Made by a program: the position numbers and the translations under genes
From: Candidatus Endobugula sertula
GTDB taxonomy: Bacteria; Pseudomonadota; Gammaproteobacteria; Pseudomonadales; Cellvibrionaceae
DNA: 64,000 bases
NCBI GenBank assembly: GCA_001723645.1
Contig: MDLC01000004.1
Coordinates: 38,147-102,146, forward strand
Reading direction: 5' to 3'
Shown: positions 21,265 to 30,668 of the stretch, one piece after another
Layout: every line of letters begins with the position of its first letter
How positions within the stretch are numbered: the stretch's first letter is position 1
Notes under the pieces: model-generated
The model's database searches: none
Seen by the model: only the letters and a program-made list of their open reading frames with translations
What the model was told of the DNA's origin: nothing

Positions 21265-23214
21265 ATGGCACTACAGTTGGAAGACCTCACGATTCCTATT
21301 TGGATTTATGATATTGACCATTATCGTATCCATTGGGCCAATCAGGCGGCACTTGCTCTTTGGGAAAGTGACTCTGATGAAGAGTTATATTCCCGAAATT
21401 TTCAATTACCCATGTCCGATGCCCTCCAGGAAAGCCTGATAGAGTTTCAAAACACGTTTAAGCAAGGATATAGCCTATCACATAGCTGGCACTATTCACC
21501 AAAAGGTATTGATAAACATGCATTTTGCAAACTCTCCGGCTACCAGTTTGAAGATGGCCGTATTGGCATGCTAGTCGAAGCATTACCTATCGATAAATTA
21601 AACTACGATATGCAAGTAGGGCTCACTGTCATGATATCTGACTATACAGAGGACGGCACCTTTATCAGCGGCAATACACCATTTTTACAAACCATGGGAA
21701 ATAACATTGACACACTGGATGATATTATTAAAGACCCTTCAGCACTGAAAACCCTATACCGTAGTTTATCTCAATCCGGTCGTATTGAAACAGACCTTCT
21801 CATGCAAGGCGTTAGAAAAACCCGCTGGTATCACGTAATTGCTATCAACTCACAACGAGACGCCAATAAAAAGAAAATAATACTTCACCAATACGATATT
21901 CATCAACGTAAAGTCAGCGAATTAACCCTGGCTCGGGAATCCTTATCTGATGCTCTTACCGGACTACTCAATCGGTGGGGGCTGGACCAACGCTTGGAGG
22001 AATTATGTCACCAAAAACGGCCATTCGTTCTCTATTACATTGATCTAGATGGTTTTAAATTAATCAATGATTCTTTTGGTCACACAGCAGGAGACCAAGT
22101 ACTACAAACTGTCGCAGATCGTTTGCTCAACTATCTCCCTGACGATAGTCTGATATGTCGGTTTGGTGGTGATGAGTTCGTCACCGCAGTACCTCTGGAA
22201 AACATCAGCACAACTCAGGGAGATCTGGCCAGCACCCTCATCAATGTACTGTCTGATAGTTACCACGATTACAAACCACATACCATGACATTATCAGCTA
22301 GTGTTGGTTTTGCGCAATACCCGGCAGATTCCCATCAAATACACGATATTATTCTATACGCCGATGCGGCCATGTATCAGGCCAAGCATCAGGGAAAGCG
22401 TCGATATATTCAATACCAGACAGGTATGGAGCAAACCATACGCCGACAAAGTATTCTATCGCAACACTTATACTATGCGGAGAGTAATAAAGAACTCTCC
22501 CTCCACTATCAGCCTATCTGGGATTTTTCGGTAAATAGCGCCGGGCGTATTGTTTCCTTTGAAGCATTATTGCGTTGGCATCATCACGAGTTAGGCTGGG
22601 TACCTCCAGAAGAAATTATTCAGGTCGCAGAAGAAATTGGTATTATTGCGGATATTGAACGTTGGGTAGCCCGTCAGGCGCTCTCCGACCTATCGATTTT
22701 GCGCCAACATGTCACGGCTGAAGCTAGCATGGCTATCAATATTTCTGCAGTTCATCTATTAGAAACCAGCCTCCCTGATTTTTTACTTAAACTGTTACAG
22801 GAAAAAAACCTTTATCCTGATGACCTGACGGTTGAATTAACAGAAAGCACTCTGATAGAAGACATTGACAAGGAAAATAGTACTGTACGGAACTTAGTAA
22901 AAGCGGGTGTCAAAATCAGTATTGATGACTTCGGTACAGGATACTCTTCCCTAGCTTATTTGCACCACATACCGGCCACCACGGTAAAAATTGACCGTTC
23001 ATTTGTCGAACAGATTGAAGACAGCAGCAAAACTATCCAGCATATTTATCAACTCATAAAAACCCACAATATGCAGACGATCATTGAAGGGGTTGAAACT
23101 CAACAACAAAAAGACAAGTTAATTGAGTGTGGCATTCACTTTCATCAAGGATACCTCTTGGGAAAACCAAAACCACTATCATTCTATATTAAACATCAAG
23201 ATAAGTTTAATTGA
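21265..23214 (+). CDS. PAS-GGDEF-EAL c-di-GMP signalling protein
   Basis: A soluble 649-residue bifunctional-type c-di-GMP enzyme without transmembrane segments. One PAS-like domain is at about 10-110 and a second at about 115-215. The GGDEF domain (about 230-380) has an intact active site in CRFGGDEFVTA and DALTGLLNRWG. The EAL domain has SFEALLRWHH, NISAVHL, ELTESTLIE, IDDFGTGYSSLAYL, KIDRSFV and EGVETQQQ. No RxxD inhibitory site sits five residues before GGDEF. Both catalytic sites therefore look competent. It stands alone between the iron locus and ettA. Confidence 0.93.
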   Translation: MALQLEDLTIPIWIYDIDHYRIHWANQAALALWESDSDEELYSRNFQLPMSDALQESLIEFQNTFKQGYSLSHSWHYSPKGIDKHAFCKLSGYQFEDGRIGMLVEALPIDKLNYDMQVGLTVMISDYTEDGTFISGNTPFLQTMGNNIDTLDDIIKDPSALKTLYRSLSQSGRIETDLLMQGVRKTRWYHVIAINSQRDANKKKIILHQYDIHQRKVSELTLARESLSDALTGLLNRWGLDQRLEELCHQKRPFVLYYIDLDGFKLINDSFGHTAGDQVLQTVADRLLNYLPDDSLICRFGGDEFVTAVPLENISTTQGDLASTLINVLSDSYHDYKPHTMTLSASVGFAQYPADSHQIHDIILYADAAMYQAKHQGKRRYIQYQTGMEQTIRRQSILSQHLYYAESNKELSLHYQPIWDFSVNSAGRIVSFEALLRWHHHELGWVPPEEIIQVAEEIGIIADIERWVARQALSDLSILRQHVTAEASMAINISAVHLLETSLPDFLLKLLQEKNLYPDDLTVELTESTLIEDIDKENSTVRNLVKAGVKISIDDFGTGYSSLAYLHHIPATTVKIDRSFVEQIEDSSKTIQHIYQLIKTHNMQTIIEGVETQQQKDKLIECGIHFHQGYLLGKPKPLSFYIKHQDKFN

Positions 23215-23378
23215 TTCCTGTCTTAGTAGTAAATGATTCAAGGCCGAATACATTAACCTTCTTAGGCAAGACATTTAAGCACCCAAACGGGTTATTTTGC
23301 TGATCTGCCCTTGTGTTATGCTTTAACTTTCGCTAACGTGCGACAGACTTTCCCAAGCACTATTATCGAGGTATCCTT

Positions 23379-25043
23379 ATGGCCCAATACGTTTTTACCA
23401 TGAACCGTGTCAGCAAAGTTGTCCCCCCAAAGCGTGAGATTTTAAAAGATATTTCTCTCTCATTTTTTCCTGGCGCAAAGATTGGCGTACTCGGTTTAAA
23501 CGGCTCGGGTAAATCCTCACTATTACGAATTATGGCTGGCATCGATCAAGACTATAATGGCGAAGCCCGCCCAATGCCCAATATCAAAGTAGGCTACCTG
23601 CCACAAGAACCGGAGCTTGACGAACATAAAGACGTCCGGGGCAATGTAGAAGATGGAGTACGCGAAGCGCTTGATGCCCTTTTAGGTCTGGAAGATGTCT
23701 ATGCAGCCTACTCAGAACCTGATGCAGACTTTGATGAGCTGGCTAAAAAACAGGAGCATTTTGAGAATGTCATCCAGACCTGGGATGCCTATAACCTGGA
23801 TAATAAATTAGAACAGGCTGCCGATGCTCTGCGCCTACCACCCTGGAATGCTGATATCAGCAAACTATCAGGTGGAGAAAAACGTCGAATTGCTCTGTGT
23901 CGCTTACTCTTGTCCAGGCCTGACATGCTGTTGTTAGACGAACCCACCAATCACCTGGATGCTGAATCTGTCTTTTGGTTGGAGCGCTTCCTTCAAGAAT
24001 TTAATGGAACGGTAGTGGCTATTACCCATGACCGCTATTTCCTTGATAATGCAGCAGGATGGATTTTAGAATTGGATAGAGGCCACGGCATCCCTTATGA
24101 AGGAAACTATTCTGCTTGGCTTGAAGCCAAAGAAGCCCGATTAGTACAGGAAGCCCGCACCGAAGCTTCACACCAAAAAGCCATTAAAGCAGAATTGGAG
24201 TGGGTACGCCAAAACCCGAAGGGTCGCCAAGCAAAAAACAAAGCCCGTTTACAACGTTTTGATGAGCTGCAATCCCAAGAGTTTCAAACCCGTAATGAAA
24301 CTAACGAAATCTATATTCCACCAGGTGAACGTTTAGGCGACAAAGTGATTGAATTTCATAATGTCAGCAAAAGTTATGATAATCGCCTGTTAATTGACAA
24401 CCTCAGTTTAAATATCCCGAAAGGGGCTATCGTTGGGATCGTTGGCGGTAATGGAGCGGGCAAATCAACTCTGTTTAGCATGATTAATGGCACGGAAACA
24501 CCAGATAATGGTGAAATTATCATAGGGGAAACCGTCAAAGTTGCCTACATTGAACAAGGCCGCGAAAACCTGAACAATGATCAAAATGTTTGGCAAGCCG
24601 TTTCTGGTGGTGCAGATATTCTGACGATTGGCAGCTACGAAGTCAGTTCTCGCTCCTATGTAGGCCGTTTTAATTTTAAGGGCTCAGACCAACAAAAACG
24701 CGTGGGTGATTTATCAGGTGGTGAGCGTGGCCGTCTACATCTAGCCAACACCCTTAAACAGGGAGCGAACGTTTTACTACTCGATGAACCCTCTAATGAC
24801 CTTGACGTTGAAACTTTACGGGCACTAGAAGACGCTCTACTAAACTTCCCAGGCTGCGCACTAGTTGTCTCGCATGACCGCTGGTTCCTTGATCGCATCG
24901 CGACACATATACTGGCTTATGAAGGTAACAGTGAAATTGTATTCTTTGAAGGCAACTACACAGAATACCATGAAGACTTATTACAGCGTAAAGGAGATAA
25001 ATCACAGCCACAAAGAATGAAATATAAGCCACTTAGACGTTAA
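23379..25043 (+). CDS. ettA: Energy-dependent translational throttle protein EttA (ABC-F)
   Basis: ABC-F ATPase that binds the ribosomal E site and gates entry into elongation according to energy status. The 554-residue length matches the family. Two ABC domains are visible. The first has GLNGSGKSSLLRI, signature LSGGEKRRIALCRL and LLLDEPTNHLDAES. The second has GGNGAGKSTLFSM, LSGGERGRLHLAN and LLLDEPSNDLDVET. The start sequence YVFTMNRVSKVVPPKREIL is diagnostic for EttA, as is the arm region in domain 1. The ATG has TCGAGGTATCCTT in front. Confidence 0.97.
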   Translation: MAQYVFTMNRVSKVVPPKREILKDISLSFFPGAKIGVLGLNGSGKSSLLRIMAGIDQDYNGEARPMPNIKVGYLPQEPELDEHKDVRGNVEDGVREALDALLGLEDVYAAYSEPDADFDELAKKQEHFENVIQTWDAYNLDNKLEQAADALRLPPWNADISKLSGGEKRRIALCRLLLSRPDMLLLDEPTNHLDAESVFWLERFLQEFNGTVVAITHDRYFLDNAAGWILELDRGHGIPYEGNYSAWLEAKEARLVQEARTEASHQKAIKAELEWVRQNPKGRQAKNKARLQRFDELQSQEFQTRNETNEIYIPPGERLGDKVIEFHNVSKSYDNRLLIDNLSLNIPKGAIVGIVGGNGAGKSTLFSMINGTETPDNGEIIIGETVKVAYIEQGRENLNNDQNVWQAVSGGADILTIGSYEVSSRSYVGRFNFKGSDQQKRVGDLSGGERGRLHLANTLKQGANVLLLDEPSNDLDVETLRALEDALLNFPGCALVVSHDRWFLDRIATHILAYEGNSEIVFFEGNYTEYHEDLLQRKGDKSQPQRMKYKPLRR

Positions 25044-25333
25044 TGTTCTGCGCGCTGTTGGAGATCCAACACTAAACCAAGAATCGCTTCATGCACATTC
25101 AATAGGTTGCTCATTATGGGGAGCTATATCGCTAAAGCACTATAAAACGATATCCTTCATATCCTCAGAAAATCACTGATCAACAGGGAGGGGCCTATTA
25201 GTCACTCCCATTAACTGATAACGATAAAACAGACAACACCTACTGAGATGAAAGACTGACTTAATCAACCTGTGTGTAAAAGAGGTCTTACTCACTACCG
25301 ACTAACCTTACAGCACTGACATCAATATCCTTC

Positions 25334-25978
25334 TCAACAACAACTTTTCTCTCTCTCTTGTAATAAATAACCCCCTAATGCTTTAACGGATAAGTGGCTA
25401 ATATCGATATCGGCCTTCAACGCAACAGGCTTTTCATCTAAATATAATAGGTCTTCTCCAACGGAGCTTAACGATAAATTATCTACATTAGGGAATTTAA
25501 ATACTGGGGCTTGCACAGGCTTTTCTGCTGCATTAACAATATTTCCCTCCTGTGGGGCAAGAGTGAGCTGGCAATCAACAATAGACAGCGGATTTTGCTT
25601 TATAGAGCTAGAGAGGCGCACACCAGGTTCTGCCAATTTCCACTGCTCCCATGCTACTGGAGGCATATTAGATTGCATACCTGATAATTGCTGATTACTC
25701 GTTTGCAAAAAATTCTCAGGTGATTTTTTGGCGGACACCTGCGCTTTTATTTGTACTACCATACCAATGTGAGTAAGAATTTTTTGATATTTCTCTGCTG
25801 TGATTTGGTCAAGATTTTTTTTAAGTTTTACCGCTTTGGGTTGAAACAACTGATTTATTTTTTCAGCATCCAGCTTAAATAATTCCATCGCTTTTTGTTT
25901 CACATGGCCCAATGGCATACCATCGGCAGTTTTACCTGTAAAAACAATATCAAACTTTTGTTTCTTGCTCATTAACAC
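25334..25978 (-). CDS. Hypothetical protein with an N-terminal F-x-G...lF...ik..l domain
   Basis: A 214-residue protein not assigned to a named family. The first about 80 residues (FDIVFTGKTADGMPLGHVKQ, then LFKLDAEKINQLFQPKAVKLKKNLDQITAEKYQKIL-type sequence) follow a pattern recurrent at the N-termini of some gammaproteobacterial hypothetical and membrane proteins. The pattern is a strand with FxG, a helix ending lF, a glycine-poor 'LFqpkav.lKknLd' step, and a helix with the A-x-x-y-x-x-x-l register. The C-terminal half is polar with no transmembrane segment, and its last residues include a conserved-looking DISHLSVKALGGYLL. Length and codon use look genuine. The start may be the second ATG (MSKKQK), which has better spacing to AGGTTGTG. 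Confidence 0.6.
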   Translation of the reverse strand: MLMSKKQKFDIVFTGKTADGMPLGHVKQKAMELFKLDAEKINQLFQPKAVKLKKNLDQITAEKYQKILTHIGMVVQIKAQVSAKKSPENFLQTSNQQLSGMQSNMPPVAWEQWKLAEPGVRLSSSIKQNPLSIVDCQLTLAPQEGNIVNAAEKPVQAPVFKFPNVDNLSLSSVGEDLLYLDEKPVALKADIDISHLSVKALGGYLLQEREKSCC

Positions 25979-26057
25979 AACCTCACAGGCAAGTGGATTG
26001 ACAACATCTCAAAGCAAACTTAACATCGCTTAAAACTAAACCCATTATGAATTGACT

Positions 26058-26876
26058 CTATACATCATCCAACTGATGATCCATATCTAATGCCGGCATT
26101 TCACTAGAGACTTGACCAACCACTCTTGCAGGAACGCCCACCGCTGTCTGACGGGCAGGGATATTGTCGAGTACAACACTGCCTGAACCAATTTTAACTC
26201 CTTCACCCAACTCAATATTCCCTAATACTTTAGAACCCGCTCCCAGTAACGCCCCCTGACGAATAACTGGGTGCCGATTTCCACAGCTAACATCACCACC
26301 TTCTAGGGTAATTTCATGCAGCATAGAAGCATCTCTTTCGATCATAGCCGTTTCACCAATAATAACGCCTATCGCATGATCAATCATTACACCTCCAGCA
26401 ATCGAAGCCGCTGGATGAATGTCCAGATCAAACTGCTCAAAAATACGACCCTGCATATAACTAGCCAACAACGTACGACCCTGCAACCATAACCAATGGG
26501 CAATACGATAAGTCTGAACAGCATGATAACCTTGGAAATAGAGAAACGGCGTAATATATTCACCACAAGCCGGGTCACGAGTATAGTGAGCCAATAAATC
26601 TTGTAGCATGCGCTCTTCAATGCTAGGGTCACTAACCATAGCCTGTTGAAATACACTCCTTAAGGTCATTGCAGGAACATCATCTGTCGCAATATGGTTA
26701 GACAAGTAAAAGCTAATAGCCGAAGAAAAATCACTATGGTTGAGGATATTACTATGAAAAAAGCTAGCCATTAGTGGCTCGTTCGCGCTCGCCTTTTGGG
26801 CTTCCACACGCATCACCTTCCACATTTGTTCGGCCTCGCAGGATAGGTTATTAGTCTTATTACTAACTGCGGTCAT
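26058..26876 (-). CDS. cysE: Serine O-acetyltransferase
   Basis: Transfers acetyl from acetyl-CoA to serine, the committed step of cysteine synthesis. The 272-residue protein has the N-terminal helical SAT domain (MWKVMRVEAQ, LARTYTRDPAC-like LAHYTRDPACGEYI). The left-handed beta-helix domain follows with catalytic histidines in DIHPAASIAGGVMIDHAIGV and GGNRHPVI-type sequence (GNRHPVIRQGALLGAGSKVLG). The C-terminal tail beyond PARVVGQ is about 17 residues, ends DMDHQLDDV, and lacks the terminal isoleucine used for CysK docking in E. coli. Confidence 0.94.
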   Translation of the reverse strand: MTAVSNKTNNLSCEAEQMWKVMRVEAQKASANEPLMASFFHSNILNHSDFSSAISFYLSNHIATDDVPAMTLRSVFQQAMVSDPSIEERMLQDLLAHYTRDPACGEYITPFLYFQGYHAVQTYRIAHWLWLQGRTLLASYMQGRIFEQFDLDIHPAASIAGGVMIDHAIGVIIGETAMIERDASMLHEITLEGGDVSCGNRHPVIRQGALLGAGSKVLGNIELGEGVKIGSGSVVLDNIPARQTAVGVPARVVGQVSSEMPALDMDHQLDDV

Positions 26877-26932
26877 AATATTTTGTATTTTGCTTGTTAA
26901 ATATTAGAACCGCCAAGCCCGTTAAAATAGTA

Positions 26933-27625
26933 CTACGATGGCATTCTAATAAAGCGGGCATATATAATACCAAGATTTTCCAATAAGGTTGACTTTTCTT
27001 CTATAATCTGCAAGTTATTTAACTGCTCACGTATCAATGATAGTGACAAGTGTTGTTCATACTCACTGGAGACTGGGCTATAACTTAAGTGCCAAAGCTC
27101 AGGGGCAACGCCATCATGATCATGCAAATAGGGGCGGAAAAATGCTAACGAGTCTGGTTGCTGTAAATATTTGGATAACCACTCTATCATCGGAGCAAAG
27201 GGACCACTTCCTGTGTACTCATTCGGGTGTAACTGAGGTTGATAGTCCTTGCTAACTGCAGCGGCATCATAAATATCACAATCAGTCCCCCAATGGTGTC
27301 TTGAAGCACCCGGCAACGCTGACCAGCGCAAAATCGCCATCACTTTTTCCAGGCTGGACAATGAATGAATATCTAGTTCATCGCCACGGCTATCTAATAC
27401 GGCGCGCAAACCACGGCATTTATCATTCCATATCCCTAACTGTCGCTCAAAACTACGGAAACCACTGGTAACACGCAACTGAAAACCCGCTTGTCGTGCA
27501 TGCTGAATTAATGTCATTAGAGGTGCAATAACGCCCTGGTGCATCCGGACACCCTGGTGATCTGGTAGTGTTTGCAGGTGATCTTCGTTCTGCCCCAATA
27601 GCTGCCACTCTAATAGCGATGACAT
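26933..27625 (-). CDS. M15-family D-alanyl-D-alanine carboxypeptidase (VanY-like)
   Basis: A 230-residue zinc peptidase that trims peptidoglycan stem peptides. Family features in order are LRVTSGFRSFERQLGIW, the zinc ligands in SRHHWGTDCDIYD (H and D), and the third ligand region DGVAPELWHLSY (catalytic Glu and His). No N-terminal signal peptide is evident from this start, so a periplasmic location is not shown by the sequence. It lies 57 bases upstream of cysE on the same strand, so the two could share a transcript. Confidence 0.88.
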   Translation of the reverse strand: MSSLLEWQLLGQNEDHLQTLPDHQGVRMHQGVIAPLMTLIQHARQAGFQLRVTSGFRSFERQLGIWNDKCRGLRAVLDSRGDELDIHSLSSLEKVMAILRWSALPGASRHHWGTDCDIYDAAAVSKDYQPQLHPNEYTGSGPFAPMIEWLSKYLQQPDSLAFFRPYLHDHDGVAPELWHLSYSPVSSEYEQHLSLSLIREQLNNLQIIEEKSTLLENLGIIYARFIRMPS

Positions 27626-28004
27626 AAACCAATATACTCCACATCAAAGAACTAGCTCTAGTATTGCAGATTCGCCCTAAGACTGTAGCACAATTATTCA
27701 CAAAAGAAATTACGTGGCATAAAAATAATTAAAGAACTGAAATTATTATGAGCAAGAAACTGAATAAGTGATCGAAGTTAAAAAAGCTTGGCCCTATTGA
27801 CGCCTGCCTATGTATCGGCAGCATATTCATGTCTCCGCAGCCATACTGTAGCATTTGCTGGATATGCATTGGAACGATCTAGATCACCATATTAAGCATG
27901 AAAGTAAGCTGCTTAATGAAGAGGCCCATTTAACGAAGTCGACTTAGGCCGAGTCTGTTGACATTTCATCTTGGCCATTACTATACGTAAAAGACTAACA
28001 GACT
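27626..28004. other. Intergenic, no gene recognised
   Basis: About 380 bases between the VanY-like gene and sfsA. Neither strand gives a recognisable protein fragment, and I see no terminator or repeat. Confidence 0.5.
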
Positions 28005-28712
28005 CTAGACACTGATAGCTAGCCTGTCGACTAAAACAATCTCACCCTCTCCTATTTGCGCTCCATAAGCTAGCACCTCTACCCCTACACTCAAAGCTTG
28101 ACGGAGCGTCTGCCCGTAAACCGCATCAATATTATCCGCAGGTGAAACCAGACAAATACCTGTATGCTGTACACAAAATAGCAGCACTGCTCTATACCCT
28201 TGTTGAACAATGGACATCAATTCACGCAAATGCTTACTACCCCGTTGACTAACAGAATCAGGAAATAATCCCAAGCCACTTTCCATTCCCAAGGTAACGT
28301 TTTTGACCTCCACATAACAATCAGGTTGCCTCTGGCTACCAAGAAGAAAATCGATCCTGCTGTTTTCATCGCCATATCGAACCTCTGACTTGATGAAGTC
28401 ATACCCTTGAAGCTCACTAATCACCCCCATATCAATCGCCTCTCGAACCAAGTAATTAGCACGTCTGGTATTCACACCGGCAAGATGGCCCCACGGAGTA
28501 GTGGCAATCTCCCAAGTAAAAGGATATTTGCGCTTTGGATTATCAGAAATGGAATACCAACAAGGACTGTTCTCAACAATACAATGCTTCATCGAACCTG
28601 TATTGGGGCAATGTATGGTGGTTATATCACCATTAGGTAACCGTACATCCGCCAAAAACCGTTTATAGCGTCGTAACAAAACAGCCGATCGCAATATTGG
28701 TGAAAATTTCAT
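28005..28712 (-). CDS. sfsA: Sugar fermentation stimulation protein SfsA
   Basis: A 235-residue member of the SfsA family, a nuclease-like fold protein reported to bind DNA; its cellular role remains unclear. Family blocks are [84 protein letters not shown] and AVLLFCVQH. These carry the conserved PD-(D/E)xK-like acidic and lysine residues (RIDF, EVKN). It is divergent from dksA. The sfsA-dksA pairing is conserved across gammaproteobacteria. Confidence 0.95.
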   Translation of the reverse strand: MKFSPILRSAVLLRRYKRFLADVRLPNGDITTIHCPNTGSMKHCIVENSPCWYSISDNPKRKYPFTWEIATTPWGHLAGVNTRRANYLVREAIDMGVISELQGYDFIKSEVRYGDENSRIDFLLGSQRQPDCYVEVKNVTLGMESGLGLFPDSVSQRGSKHLRELMSIVQQGYRAVLLFCVQHTGICLVSPADNIDAVYGQTLRQALSVGVEVLAYGAQIGEGEIVLVDRLAISV

Positions 28713-28946
28713 GGAAATCAGTCAATTACAAATATTTTATGGTATTAAGGTCTTCTGAAAGAATAGGATATTATTTTCAGGTCGATAAGTCATACTATCA
28801 TCTAAAAAGAAAAGATCAAAAAATGACTAGCGAAGTTATTCATTATCTGGTAGTTTTCGCGCTCTCAGTTTCCAGGCAACATTGCATATTGCAATCATTT
28901 TCAATGCAGTAGCCTGATTAATACAGTGCTTTAAGAGAACTTTACG

Positions 28947-29381
28947 ATGCCAAACAGCAACGACAATTTAACGTTAAGTAGTTTTGAGCCTTATAAGGAA
29001 GAAGCTGGCGAAGAATACATGAACGAAAAGCAACTCAAGCATTTTAAGAATCTATTGATAACATGGAAGGCTGAGCTGATGGAAGAAGTGGACCGTACTG
29101 TCAGCCATATGCAGGATGAAGCCTCAAACTTCCCTGATCCTGCAGACAGGGCCAGCCAGGAAGAAGAATTCAGCCTTGAATTGCGTACCCGTGATCGCGA
29201 ACGTAAGCTGATTAAGAAAATCGACAAAACCATCGATAATATCGATGTCGATGACTATGGCTATTGTGAATCCTGTGGTGTTGAGATTGGTATACGCCGA
29301 CTGGAAGCACGCCCAACAGCCACTCAGTGCGTGGATTGTAAAACGCTTTCCGAAATTAAAGAGAAACAAGTCGGTATTTAA
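28947..29381 (+). CDS. dksA: RNA polymerase-binding transcription factor DksA
   Basis: DksA enters the RNA polymerase secondary channel and potentiates ppGpp control of rRNA and amino-acid promoters. The 144-residue protein has the coiled-coil with the acidic tip [21 protein letters not shown]. The C-terminal zinc finger is CESCGVEIG...CVDCK. The length is normal. It is a functional partner of spoT (57905-60022). The ATG is preceded by TTAAGAGAACTTTACG. Confidence 0.97.
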   Translation: MPNSNDNLTLSSFEPYKEEAGEEYMNEKQLKHFKNLLITWKAELMEEVDRTVSHMQDEASNFPDPADRASQEEEFSLELRTRDRERKLIKKIDKTIDNIDVDDYGYCESCGVEIGIRRLEARPTATQCVDCKTLSEIKEKQVGI

Positions 29382-29505
29382 ATGCCAATATCTGGGTAGT
29401 ACACTATCCGAACACTGAATTGTAGTTCCTACCCCAAACTCTCTTTTCTATTCCATTGAGTCATCGTCTCTTTATTTTTTCCTCACAGTTGCCTAAGCTG
29501 ACGCC

Positions 29506-30457
29506 ATGAATCTGCCCAGAACATTGCCCAATCAGCTGATACAGCCTTATATTGGTCGCTTTGCACCATCACCATCGGGGCCCTTACACTTTGGTTCCCT
29601 AATCACAGCTTTAGCCAGCTTTCTAGACGCCAAACATCATCAGGGGAAATGGCTGCTTAGAATAGAGGATATCGATCCCCCACGAGAGGAAAAAGGAGCT
29701 AAACAACAGATTCTCAATTCATTAGAAACACACGGGCTAGTTTGGGATGGTCCAGTGGTCTACCAAAGCCAACGAATGGACATTTACAACGACGCTTTAC
29801 TACAGCTCAAAGACCGTATTTACCCTTGCACCTGCAGTCGCCACCGCTTGTTGGAATTGCGGGGAATCTACGACAGCTACTGCTTAACACCCCATACCCC
29901 AAAACACTCACCCAATGACCTCTCTTCGACTTAACCTTACAGCATTACCCACAATAAAGTGCCGGTTAGCTGAACATTACCAAGATATTTTCCAAGGGGA
30001 ACAACAGCAGTCGCTGCAAAGAGAGGTAGGAGATTTTATCCTACGACGTAAGGATGGCTTAATCGCCTACCAACTGGCCGTGGTAGTGGACGATATCAGC
30101 CAAAATATCACCCATATCATTCGTGGTTCTGATTTATTATCGTCAACACCACGACAGCGTTATTTGACCCAGTTATTACAAGGTCAATTTCCTGATTATG
30201 GGCATATCCCCGTTGCCACTAACGCGATTGGGCAAAAACTCAGCAAGCAACACAAAGCGAAAGGCATCGACGATCAACGAGCTTTTGACAATGTCTGTCA
30301 GGCACTCACTTTTTTACATCACCCACCCCCCTCAGAGATCGTCGACAACCGTAACATCGATGAGTTGTTAACATGGGCGACCCTATACTGGCAAAGGCAA
30401 AACGTCCCTTCAGCCATGTCTCTCGTTATTGATCATATTGTAGCAAGAGACAGTTAA
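29506..30457 (+). pseudogene. gluQ: Glutamyl-Q tRNA(Asp) synthetase, frameshifted
   Basis: GluQ (YadB) attaches glutamate to queuosine at the wobble position of tRNA(Asp). The 5' part (29506-29934) has the HIGH-region YIGRFAPSPSGPLHFGSL, LRIEDIDPPRE, and the zinc-binding CTCSR, then GIYDSYC. It runs off into PNDLSST and stops. The 3' part resumes in another frame at about 29915 (TSLRLNL) and has GDFILRRKDGLIAYQLAVVVDD, HIIRGSDLL and the KMSKS equivalent KLSKQ. The frames overlap at 29915-29934, so a single-base indel there explains the break. A catalytically complete enzyme cannot be made without frame correction. The synteny dksA-gluQ-cbrX is that of Pseudomonas. Confidence 0.9.
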
Positions 30458-30497
30458 ACGTATGATTCCAATCAACCTATAATAACCTGACAATACT

Positions 30498-30668
30498 ATG
30501 TCTAAACATCGCTTACTCTTATTGATTTTTCTGGTAGTCTATATCTTTGCTCCCACCCTACTTAATTGGATGATGTCCTATAATGGGGTTTGGTATCGCC
30601 CCTTTATTATTTGGGCATTAATTATTATTGCGATCTTTTCATTACAGAAATACAACAAGCCCTTATGA
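30498..30668 (+). CDS. cbrX: Small membrane protein CbrX
   Basis: A 56-residue hydrophobic protein starting MSKHRLLLLIFLVVYIFAPT, with two predicted membrane segments (about 5-25 and 34-50) separated by a short loop, NWMMSYNGVWYRP. It lies between gluQ and cbrA, exactly where Pseudomonas encodes the small cbrX product. Its stop overlaps the cbrA start in an ATGA quartet (30665-30668), implying translational coupling. The function is unknown; its place suggests a role in CbrA expression or assembly. The call rests on position, size, hydrophobicity and the WYRPF motif. Confidence 0.8.
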   Translation: MSKHRLLLLIFLVVYIFAPTLLNWMMSYNGVWYRPFIIWALIIIAIFSLQKYNKPL

